Shown: in pieces, positions 15,740 through 25,684 of the stretch
Numbering within the stretch: the first letter of the stretch is position 1
Layout of the letters: every line of letters begins with the position of its first letter
Source of the DNA: Bog-877 sp049518775
GTDB taxonomy: Bacteria > Chloroflexota > Dormibacteria > Aeolococcales > Bog-877
Assembly: GCA_049518775.1 (NCBI GenBank)
Contig: JBEKRL010000010.1
Span: 1 to 37,520, forward strand
Length of the DNA: 37,520 nt
Direction of reading: 5' to 3'
Made by a program: the position numbers and the translations under genes
Notes under the pieces: generated by a model
Told to the model about the DNA's origin: nothing
Seen by the model: the letters and a program-made list of their open reading frames with translations, nothing else
Databases searched by the model: none

Positions 15740-16828
15740 GTCGCCCCCACCCCAGCTCAGCCTGCCAGGCGACCCACCCGGCGGCCGATGGGACGAGCTC
15801 GGCAACGTGGCTGAGGTGCTCACCAAGGTACGTGGCGTTGCCCCGGACGAGGCTGAGCAGCAGGTCCTCGCGCGTGGTCTCGAGGATCAGCTCGCTGCAG
15901 GGGATCCGGCGGAGCCAGTCCAGCGCCGCCCCGCCGGCATTCAGCACGAAGAAGGTGAGCCAGCGCCCCGGGACCACGTGGCCGTGGACGTTGAAGTCAG
16001 GTGAGGCAGCCGGGCGGTCAGTGCAGACGTTGGCCATGTCACATGTCCCGCTGATGATGTTGATGTCGCCGGGCTCCGTCAGGCCTCCCGACAGCGCAGC
16101 CAGCTCCGCGTCGTTGCCCCCGCAGAGCACCGAGCAACCACTGGGCACTCCGAGCTCGTCGGCGACCACGGGCAGGACACGGCCGACCCGCTCGTGCGAG
16201 TGCATGAGATGGGGCAGCTTGGCTTCGGGGATGCCGGCAAGGCCGAGGATCGACCGGTTCCAGGTCAGGTCGTTGGAGACGGTGTTGTAGAGACCGGTCA
16301 TGGAGCTGGTCGACGCGTCGATCGCCCAACGGCCCGTCATGCGCTTGACGAGATAGGTGTTGCAGTGACCGAACTTCGCGGCCGCGGTCCAGACCTCTGG
16401 CTGCTCGTCCCGGAACCAGAGGATGGAAGACAGCGACGAGCCGCCCGAGACGGGAAGATTGCACGGCTCGGTGAGGACCCGCCTCTCCCCGACAAGGCCG
16501 CGGATGGCGCCCGACTGCACCTACGACCGGCCATCAAGGAACAGCACGGCCGGCGCGAGCGCGGTTGCGTCTGCGGCCATCGGGGTGAGCCCGGGTGTAG
16601 TGACAGACGGGGACAGGACTCCGACTCCGGCTAGGTCGGCTGACACCTCGGCGCCGCACTCGCAGGGCGCCCACCACCAAGCCTGGGGTAAATGTCCGCC
16701 TTGACGCGGTTATAGATGTGAGGCGCGTAGGCCCGCTGGGCCTCGGCGCGCCTGTCGAGTTGGGGACCGAATACTCCAATCTTGAGCGCGCTGGTCCCGA
16801 CGTCGATGGCCAGAATGTCGCTGCTCAC
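15740..16828 (-). pseudogene. FGGY-family carbohydrate kinase, multiply broken
   Basis: The gene starts at GTG 16828 with the ATP-binding phosphate-1 motif ILAIDVGTSALKIGVFG. That frame stops at TAG 16633-16631. The homologous sequence continues in another frame (PSVTTPGLTPMAADATALAP, then LFLDGRS), meets TAG 16523-16521, and goes on through SGGSSLSSILWFRDEQPEVW, STSSMTGLYNTVSNDLTWNR, the second-domain motif VLCGGNDAELAALSGGL and FFVLNAGGAALDW. About 50-60 residues usual before LETTREDLLLSLVRGN are missing, and the C-terminus is lost. It would have phosphorylated a sugar or polyol; the substrate is unknown. Its start overlaps the stop of the DapA-like gene, so it was the second gene of that operon. 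Confidence 0.8.
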
Positions 16829-17727
16829 GCGAGGAGCCCCTCCGCGGCGAGGGCCGCTCTCAGGACCTCGACCTGCGCCGGCTCCAGCGGGAGCAGAGGG
16901 CGGCGCGGGATGCCGCCCCGCAACCCGGCGAGGGTCATCGCCGCCTTCACGCCCGACACCCCGCGCCCACCGTCGACGGCCGCATTGATGCGATTGACCC
17001 GATCCTGCAGAGCGACGCCGTTCACCTGGTCGTGAGCCTGCCCGTAGCGGAACAGCTGGAGGGCGAGCTGAGGGAAGGAGTTGGCCAGCGACACCGTGCC
17101 TCCAGGTGAGCCGCCCAGCATGGCCCGAAAGAGGAACGTAGCTGAGCCAGCCAGGACCTGGAACCACGGGCTCTGGAAAGCCAGGAAGGCCTCGATGCCG
17201 CTCGAGGCGCTGTCCTTGAGCCCCACGATGTTGGGATGGGCCGCCAGGCGCCCGACCAAGTCCGGGCTCAGCGTGATGCCGCAGAACTTGGGGGCGTTGT
17301 AGAGAAGCAGGGGGATTCGGGCCCCATCGGCCAGCGACGAGAAGTACCGGTACAGAACCTCGTCCGTCATTTGCGCCCGGAAGTAGCCCGGCGGCAGCAC
17401 GAGTCCAAAGTCCGCTCCAAGGTCCGACGCGGAGTCAAGGAAGCGCTCAGCCTCGCGCTCCCCGTCATATGCGGCGCCAGCCAGGACCACCTGCCCAGGT
17501 CCCTTGCAGCGCACAACGTCGTCGAGGACGCTCAGCTTCTCGTCTTCCGCCAAGCTCCGGTTCTCGCCGTTGGACCCCAGCGCAAGATAGCCGCGGATCC
17601 CACTCTTCGCGTAGCGCTCGAGGTTGAACCGCAGAGCCTGGTGATCGACATCCTCGTTCGGCGCGAAGGGCGTGCTGATCGGCGCGAACATCCCGGACAG
17701 CTGGGACTGGATCTCCTCGGCGCGCAT
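16825..17727 (-). CDS. dihydrodipicolinate synthase/N-acetylneuraminate lyase family aldolase
   Basis: A 300-residue class I aldolase of the DapA superfamily. Y143 (LLYNAPKFCG) and the Schiff-base lysine K171 (IVGLKDSAS) are present; the pyruvate carboxylate loop reads GSNGEN, where DapA has GTTGE. Length is typical. Since the neighbour was a sugar kinase, a sugar-acid or keto-acid aldolase is more likely than lysine synthesis, but the substrate cannot be read. ATG 17727 has GAGGTGA close upstream. Its TGA stop overlaps the kinase start (GTGA), showing former translational coupling. The gene itself is intact, although its partners on both sides are broken. Confidence 0.87.
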   Translation of the reverse strand: MRAEEIQSQLSGMFAPISTPFAPNEDVDHQALRFNLERYAKSGIRGYLALGSNGENRSLAEDEKLSVLDDVVRCKGPGQVVLAGAAYDGEREAERFLDSASDLGADFGLVLPPGYFRAQMTDEVLYRYFSSLADGARIPLLLYNAPKFCGITLSPDLVGRLAAHPNIVGLKDSASSGIEAFLAFQSPWFQVLAGSATFLFRAMLGGSPGGTVSLANSFPQLALQLFRYGQAHDQVNGVALQDRVNRINAAVDGGRGVSGVKAAMTLAGLRGGIPRRPLLPLEPAQVEVLRAALAAEGLLA

Positions 17728-17731
17728 CAGG

Positions 17732-18107
17732 TCACCTCACACATGCCGCGACGCCATCCTTCAGCCTCGGCTCCGTGCCCGGAGGCTGCGCCGTGAGCTG
17801 GCACCTCTCCTTGAGCAAGCGGGACTGCTCCCGACTCAACGGCCAGAGGGCACCAAAGGCGCTCCAGCAGCGCAATGCGCAAACGCACATCGCGGCCAGA
17901 CCGGCAAGGCCGAGGCCCCAGAGCCAGGGCTGAGCCTTCGCCCCGGAGACGGTGAACCAAAGGAAAGGGATTGCCGCGAGCAGCAGTGCCCATCCCCAGA
18001 TGGATGAACACGACGGACAGCCTTCTCCAGGCCCGCCTGATCTCGGCCAGTCTGGCGTCGACGTCCGCAAGCCGCACTTCGCGCATCCTGCCCCGCCTCT
18101 TCGACAT
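17732..18107 (-). pseudogene. small membrane protein, frameshifted
   Basis: From ATG 18107 the frame reads SKRRGRMREVRLADVDARLA then EIRRAWRRLSVVFIHLG. At a G-rich run near 18000 the frame shifts by one; the next frame gives WALLLAAIPFLWFTVSGAKA, a second helix (WLWGLGLAGLAAMCVCALRC) and a polar tail with LSREQSRLLKERCQ. Joined, this is a roughly 125-residue protein with two membrane helices. I do not know its family. Its end is 4 nt from the DapA-like start, so it was the first gene of that operon. A single-base error in the homopolymer could also explain the break. TACCAT 8 nt before the ATG may be the promoter. Confidence 0.5.
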
Positions 18108-18690
18108 CCTGCCCAATGGTATGGGGCGCAGGAGGCCCGGGCATCGCGCAGCTGGGGCGGAAGCGGCGGGTTGCCCCCGGCCACGGCTGACCGGTGCCCC
18201 CGGATCACGCCGGAGTTGCGGGAGCCTGAGCGTCGCGTCGCGGGTGACGCCCTTGCCAGAACCCTGCCAGGAGACTACGCGCCTGTCGGTACTGCGGCGC
18301 ACACCGGGTTTCCCCTGGCGACCCTGGGAAGGCTCCGCAGGGACTCTGAACGGGGGTTGAGGCGCGAGGCGATCCTGCAGGGGGCAAGGTCAGGGCTGCG
18401 CCGGCTCCGACGACGACCCGCTGATGGCACTGTGGCGGGCAACGCGGCGGGCAAACCGCCTCCCCGGTGCCTCGCCAGCGCGGACCGCAGACCCCGGCGT
18501 GAGATCAGACGGAAGAGCCAACGGGGAGATGCGAACTCCCGGCCCGCGGCCTACAGAGCCGGTGGGCCGATTCGCTCCGTGGCCGACTCCAGCGGCCCTA
18601 GCTTGGTAGCCGTCCTACCGTCGGGGGCTGCACGTCGCGCGCACAGCGCGCAGGGGGATCGAACTGGGAGCGGGGCGCCTATCCCGGCGC
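18108..18690. other. intergenic stretch holding a tRNA relic
   Basis: About 580 bases with no supported protein gene. The only recognisable item is the tRNA-Thr 3' fragment at 18516-18561. A GC-rich hairpin-like stretch (GCGCGC...GCGCGC) lies near 18637-18652. Confidence 0.5.
18516..18561 (-). repeat. tRNA-Thr 3' fragment (att-like relic)
   Basis: By direct comparison 39 of 46 bases match the 3' part of the intact tRNA-Thr (21608-21653), in the same orientation. It covers the T arm (stem GGGAG/CTCCC fully kept), variable region and 3' side of the anticodon arm. The anticodon region reads TGT instead of CGT. The base at position 33 and one T-loop base are altered, and no 5' half can be found. 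Such 3' tRNA copies are typical far-end attachment sites of elements that integrate into tRNA genes. It could alternatively be the relic of a separate tRNA-Thr(TGT) gene. Confidence 0.55.
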
Positions 18691-18807
18691 ATGGCCGAGC
18701 TGCCAGCCACGGTCTGGCGGGACAGCAGCGGTGCCCCGCTGCTGAGCACCCAGGGCCAGGTGGTGGGCATCATCGCCCTGGGCAAGGCGGGCTACGCCTA
18801 CTCGTAG
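18691..18807 (+). pseudogene. trypsin-like (S1/HtrA) protease, C-terminal scrap
   Basis: ATG 18691 opens a 38-residue frame reading ATVWRDSSGAPLLSTQGQVV then GIIALGKAGYAYS-stop. This resembles the GDSGGPLL...GQVVGI region around the active serine of HtrA/trypsin-fold proteases. The motif is degraded (DSSGAP for DSGGP), and no His or Asp part of the triad precedes it. It is a fragment of a lost gene. Confidence 0.5.
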
Positions 18808-18932
18808 GCCCGCCCCTAGCTCCCAGGTAGGGTCGAAGATCCAGGACCGGATCGCGGTGATTCGGCTCCGCAACTGATGGCCAGCACAGACGGCCGTGGC
18901 CCAAGACGGCGGGCGGCGGGGAGCTGGCCAGC

Positions 18933-19727
18933 CTACCGGCCGACCACGTGGCCAGCCGCCAGGTAGGCGACCCCGAACCCCTGAAACAGGAGATCCACGG
19001 GATCCCGACCCTGCCGCTCGGCCTTGCTCACATGCACCCCGCGCCGCTCCAGAGCCCAGCACCACAGGTAGAGCTGGTGTACCGCACCGTCGCCGCCCCC
19101 GACGACGCAGAGGCAATCGTGCTTCTGATAGGCGTCCGTCACCCCCTCGGGCGGCTTGGACTCCTCAATCGGCACGGTGACCCAGTAGGGAGGACGCCCC
19201 ACGAGAAGCTCCTGCTTCTCGTGGGGACCGAGGTCCACATAGGAACTGTCGCGGACCATGCCCACACACTCCCGGCCGAAGCCGACCTCACCCTCCTCCT
19301 CGAACACGCACTTCTCCCGGTACGCCCAGTGGATCAGGTATTCCCTCTCGGCCGCCATCTGAGCCGCGTCGCGGATCGCCACCTCGGACGCCGGTGCCGC
19401 CGGCACCTCCAGATAGCGGATGACCTTGCCATGCTGCAGCGCATAGGCGAGTTCCCGCGTGGTGCTCTCGCCGATGTAGCCCCCTACGTTGAGGACCAAC
19501 ACCTCATCGGCCAAGTCGAGCTTGCGGAGGTGCAACCCGTCCAGCCGGGCCTTCTGCTCAGGCGTGCATCCGATGGCCTCGCCGTACACCTCCTCGGCCG
19601 AGTGGTGATAGAACCCGACGCTCAGCACGATGCGACCAGCCATGGTCTCCTCGTAGTCGGCCCGCTGGAACGCCTCATAGAACCGGGTCGAGCCACACAG
19701 GCACACAACGGTCGGCCTCTCAGCCAC
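18933..19727 (-). CDS. unknown protein with nucleotide-hydrolase-like N-terminal domain
   Basis: A 264-residue protein from GTG 19727, preceded by a strong purine run AAGGGAGGGGG. The first 110 residues resemble the Rossmann-like nucleoside deoxyribosyltransferase/DUF4406 superfamily: TVVCLCGSTRFYEAFQRADY, GRIVLSVGFYHHS, KLDLADEVLVLNVGGYIGES and ELAYALQHGKVIRYLE. The remainder (about 150 residues) is unfamiliar; it contains REYLIHWAYREKCVFEEEGE, VPIEESKPPEGV and CLCVVGGGDGAVHQLYLWCW. The reading frame is clean and well started, unlike its neighbours, so it is probably under selection. Function is unknown; the first domain suggests binding or cleavage of a nucleotide. Confidence 0.7.
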   Translation of the reverse strand: MAERPTVVCLCGSTRFYEAFQRADYEETMAGRIVLSVGFYHHSAEEVYGEAIGCTPEQKARLDGLHLRKLDLADEVLVLNVGGYIGESTTRELAYALQHGKVIRYLEVPAAPASEVAIRDAAQMAAEREYLIHWAYREKCVFEEEGEVGFGRECVGMVRDSSYVDLGPHEKQELLVGRPPYWVTVPIEESKPPEGVTDAYQKHDCLCVVGGGDGAVHQLYLWCWALERRGVHVSKAERQGRDPVDLLFQGFGVAYLAAGHVVGR

Positions 19728-20125
19728 CGCCCCCTCCCTTCCTCCACTGCTCCACGAACCCCTCCGCCGGACTCGCCTACGGAGCTCCGCTGTCAGCCCT
19801 GAGTTGGCTGACCATTCCCTCAATCGAGGGATCCTCCCATCCGCCCCAGGAGCTCAGCCGAGGAACCAGGAGCTGTCCGTCACCTCGACCTCTGCCGGCG
19901 GCCAGCCGAACTCCGCAGGTGTTGGGTAGGGGCTGGCTTCGCCCGGCGTCCCGAGCCGCTGCTCCTGGCCCTCGGGCGCGGCGCTCGCTGAACCGCTGGA
20001 AGCATGAGGCTGTGTCGACTCGAAGGCTGGGGAACCCCCCGGGCCTAGGTGCTCACCTTCAAGACCACCGAGCGGGGAGGGTGATGTCGCTCCCAGATCT
20101 GCGCCTTCCATCTCCGCTGCTCGCC

Positions 20126-20320
20126 TCACCGTCTGCTCCTTCTCGAAACCCACACCTGGCAGGTCATCGCTAGGGCCACGGCCACTACAAACCCGCTTGA
20201 TACCGTACCCAAAGACCGCAGCGCCCAAACGGGGCTCAGCCCGGCGGGAACGTGGGCGGCTAAGCGCTCGCTGGTCGTCTCTGGGGTCGTACGAACGTCT
20301 GTTGTGCCACTGGGAGCCAC
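20126..20320 (-). CDS. possible short membrane peptide or frameshifted relic
   Basis: A 64-residue frame with polar start MAPSGTTDVRTTPETTSERL and one hydrophobic helix GTVSSGFVVAVALAMTCQVW, then a basic end VSRRSRR. A second frame downstream continues with a polar, Pro/Gly/Ser-rich tail (to 19854), which could be the rest of the same gene after a frameshift. No ribosome site or family similarity is seen. Low confidence. Confidence 0.2.
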   Translation of the reverse strand: MAPSGTTDVRTTPETTSERLAAHVPAGLSPVWALRSLGTVSSGFVVAVALAMTCQVWVSRRSRR

Positions 20321-20344
20321 TCGAAGTCTCGGGAGGAGGAGCCC

Positions 20345-20515
20345 ATGACCCCGGGCACAACGGCAGGAGAGAAGGCCACCATGGAGGCCAGGTCATGTGG
20401 CTCAATCCGCGACCAGCACGGCGGCCAGGAGCGGACCGCTCAGCCACAGCAGGCGGCATCCACACCCGACGGGGGACCGCCGGCAAGGCCCTGGTCTCTT
20501 GGCACCTCATGGTAG
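20345..20515 (+). CDS. possible small protein with strong ribosome site
   Basis: ATG 20345 follows GGAGGAGGAG with short spacing, one of the best ribosome sites in the window. The 56-residue product (MTPGTTAGEKATMEARSCGS, then Gln/Pro-rich) is polar with no membrane segment and no motif known to me. It starts divergently from the 20126-20320 candidate. Codon pattern gives little support, so it may be a chance frame. Confidence 0.22.
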   Translation: MTPGTTAGEKATMEARSCGSIRDQHGGQERTAQPQQAASTPDGGPPARPWSLGTSW

Positions 20516-20744
20516 GGCCGACTCCGATCGTGATCGAGCGCCACCACACTGTCCAGCATCTCGGCCCTCTCCCCGAGCGTCCAAGTCGCCGCCATACGCT
20601 CGGGGACTGCAAGTTGCGGGCACGGCGCACAGGGGCAGCGACCGGGGACGGGGTTCGGCGGCGTGAATTCAGTCGTGTAACTAGGGCGGATCTCGAGGCG
20701 AGGCGGCCACTGGTCAGGCGCGAAGGGAGTGGCTGGCGGCTTCA

Positions 20745-21520
20745 CATGCACGAAGGTGGGTGGCTCGGGGGCACGTGCATGGCGTGGAAGATGGCGGCCT
20801 GCCGGGGAGTGGGCTCGGCGCGCCGCAGCACGGTGCCACCTGGACCCATGAAGTGGCCCAACTACATCCGCTCCAGTTCCCGGCGCAGGTGGCGCCAGCT
20901 GTCCTGGACCATGGTCTCCACCACCCGGGCCAGCATCGGACCCAGGCAACAGAGGGTGACGTAGGCCCGGATGCCATCCTCCTTGCGGTGGTCGCCTGGA
21001 CGCAGGTCCAGCACCTGCTTCCGGTCGCGCCAGGATCTCTCCACCTCGAGCGGCGAGTTATAGAGCGAGGCCAGCTCCGCGGCGGAGAGCGAGTCATCGG
21101 TCGAGCTAAGCAGGAGCTTGCCGTCCAGGCGCTCCTCGGCCCGGAGCTTGGCTCGGTCCGCAACCAGCCGTGGCTACTGCCGGCCGGGGTAGCGGGAGAG
21201 GGTGGGGTGGAGCAGCAGCTCGGCCTCGGTCCGCCGCCGGGCATCGCCCCGCTTGCTGTCGATGGCGGCCAGCTCCACCTCCGGGCGTCCCTGGGCCGAC
21301 TCACGGCGGGCTCGACCCCGCCCCTCCTCCCGGAGGGTGCGGCAGACCACAGAGCGGCGCTCCCCGGCCAACACCTCCTTCACCTCGAGGTTCTCCTTCA
21401 CCACCCGGCACCGACCGCGACTGACAGCGCCTCCTCCACCTGGGGCAACCCGGCCCGCATCCGCTTCGCCCACGATGTACTGGCCGCCGTGCCGCTGGCG
21501 AAGCTGGCCGCCTGGATGGG
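20745..21520 (-). pseudogene. IS1634-type transposase relic
   Basis: The C-terminal half of an IS4-superfamily (IS1634-like) transposase. It includes VVKENLEVKEVLAGERRSVV, LVADRAKLRAEERLDGKLLL, DDSLSAAELASLYNSPLEVE, RSWRDRKQVLDLRPGDHRKE (final catalytic region), DSWRHLRRELERM and GHFMGPGGTVLRRAEPTPRQ. In-frame TAG codons interrupt it at 21176-21174 and just after LERM (near 20861-20859). A frameshift near 21415 separates the upstream piece MRAGLPQVEEALS. The N-terminal half is absent: the sequence begins about 90 bases from tRNA-Thr. Not functional. Confidence 0.75.
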
Positions 21521-21607
21521 CTGACGACCCAAGTTGACGGACGATTTGACGGGCTGAGGCTTGGACTGAAGTGGACGCTGGTAGCCCGTCCTGAACTCAG
21601 GAGAGGG

Positions 21608-21679
21608 AGCCGACGGGGAGATTCGAACTCCCGGCCCGCGGTTTACGAAACCGCTGCTCTGCCACTGAGCTACGTCGGC
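21608..21679 (-). tRNA. tRNA-Thr (anticodon CGT)
   Basis: A 72-nt cloverleaf on the minus strand: acceptor GCCGACG/CGTCGGC, D arm GCTC/GAGC, anticodon stem GCGGT/ACCGC with loop TTCGTAA (anticodon CGT, reads ACG), T arm GGGAG-TTCGAAT-CTCCC, discriminator T. CCA is not encoded; the genome reads CCC at that place. Its 3' part is repeated in the same orientation at 18516-18561. Confidence 0.95.
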
Positions 21680-21864
21680 TGGACCTGAGCAGGGAGCATA
21701 CCGGCAAGGCTTGGCCCGCGCTCCGGACCCACTCCAACGGACTGGCTGCTGGTCCCACCTCCGCAGCCAACCCGCCCCCAAGAAACGGCACCCGGGAGCC
21801 AACGATCACCGGCCCAAGCGGCGGTCGCGCTGCGGCCGCAGCTGGGCAGCGCACCTCCGCGCGC

Positions 21865-24606
<2,742 letters not shown>

Positions 24607-24688
24607 CAAGGGCCTCCTCAGGCGACGAGTTCACAGCTCTGGCTATACCCAGCCGGCACGGCGGGGAAACGAGCGGGCCCTGGACCTC

Positions 24689-25684
24689 TCAGCCGCCGAC
24701 GATCAGCTCGGCGACCAGCTCCGGCTGCTCGTAGGGCAGCAGGTGACCCGCCCCCTCCACCACCCTCAGCCGGAGGCCCCGGTGATGGCGCAGAGCGCCC
24801 CTGGCGCCGGCCAGCGGCAGCCTGCGATCCTGGCTCCCCCAGACCACCAGCGTCCTGTCGGCAAGCAGTCCCAGACCGGGAAGCAGCAGTGACTCAGGGT
24901 GCAGCGACGGCGGACGCAGCAGCCTCCCCAACGCACCCACATCGGAGCCGGGTCCGAAGCGCAGAGCCACATCCCTGAGGTAGGCCTGCATCGGGGAGAG
25001 GCCCTGGGAAACGCAGCTCGGTGCGCTGGCCCCCCAGGGCCGAGGGATCGCCCCGCGCCAGTGGGCCCGCGCGCTGGCGGCGAAAAGGCCCGAAACTCCC
25101 GGGATCAGCATCAGGCTCCAAGCAAGTGGGGTTCGCCGTTCCAGTCCCAGCGGGCTCACCAGCACCAGCCGCCGGACTCGCTCGGGGTGGGCGGTGGCGA
25201 ATGCCCCGGCGGCCAGTCCCCCCAGAGAGTGACCCGCCAGGATGAACCGCCCCAGTTCGAGCTGGTCGGCGACTGTGGCGATGACCCGGATCCACGCATC
25301 CCGCGGGTGTCCGCTGAACCCAATCGGATCGCTGAGCCCGGTCCCGGGGCGGTCGATCACAACCACCCGGTGCCGGTCGGCCAGCGCTCCGATGATGGCC
25401 CCGAACTCGCCGGCCGAGTCTGCCAGTCCCGGGATCAGCACCACGGCATCGCCGCCCCCACCCGCGTCCAGGACGTGAACCCGGCCCACCGTGGTGTGGA
25501 CGTAGCGGTGCCTGGCCGACACCCCGAGCTCGGCCAGCCAGCGGTCCAGCTCCAATTCGAGCTCCCTCAGCGGGAGGTCGGCGACCCAGGCCTGGCGGGA
25601 CCAACCCGCCAGGCCCGCGTAACCGAAGGCGCCGATCGCCGCCAGCCCGAGCCCGGCTCCGAGACCGAGCCGGGGCGGCTTCAC
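24689..25684 (-). CDS. alpha/beta hydrolase, coupled to dnaK
   Basis: A 331-residue hydrolase with a complete triad: S153 in the elbow AGHSLGG, an Asp in VVWGSQDRRLP and His in GAGHLLPYEQP. The oxyanion region is VVLIPGLADSAGEFG. The N-terminus has a hydrophobic stretch (GAGLGLAAIGAFGYAGLAGW) likely to be a membrane anchor. It resembles general lipases/esterases or epoxide-hydrolase-type enzymes; substrate unknown. GTG 25684 overlaps the dnaK stop in GTGA, so translation is coupled to dnaK. No obvious functional link to chaperones is known to me. Confidence 0.88.
   Translation of the reverse strand: MKPPRLGLGAGLGLAAIGAFGYAGLAGWSRQAWVADLPLRELELELDRWLAELGVSARHRYVHTTVGRVHVLDAGGGGDAVVLIPGLADSAGEFGAIIGALADRHRVVVIDRPGTGLSDPIGFSGHPRDAWIRVIATVADQLELGRFILAGHSLGGLAAGAFATAHPERVRRLVLVSPLGLERRTPLAWSLMLIPGVSGLFAASARAHWRGAIPRPWGASAPSCVSQGLSPMQAYLRDVALRFGPGSDVGALGRLLRPPSLHPESLLLPGLGLLADRTLVVWGSQDRRLPLAGARGALRHHRGLRLRVVEGAGHLLPYEQPELVAELIVGG

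Larger units (their letters stand above)
19728..20744. other. poorly coding stretch
   Basis: About 1 kb between the unknown gene and the IS1634 relic. Frames are interrupted and compositions are unlike the neighbours. Two short candidates are listed separately (20126-20320 minus, 20345-20515 plus). Nothing else can be supported. Confidence 0.4.

Noticed and set aside
18612..18675. A second tRNA-like T-loop (GTTCGATCC on the minus strand) near the tRNA-Thr relic
   Set aside because: The flanks do not pair into T or acceptor stems, so no cloverleaf can be drawn.
16521..21176. Possible TAG readthrough or recoding, because three in-frame TAG codons interrupt otherwise homologous sequence
   Set aside because: Intact genes here (DUF3224, YceI, GH5, others) use TAG as a normal stop, and the interrupted genes also carry frameshifts and deletions. 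Ordinary decay explains it.
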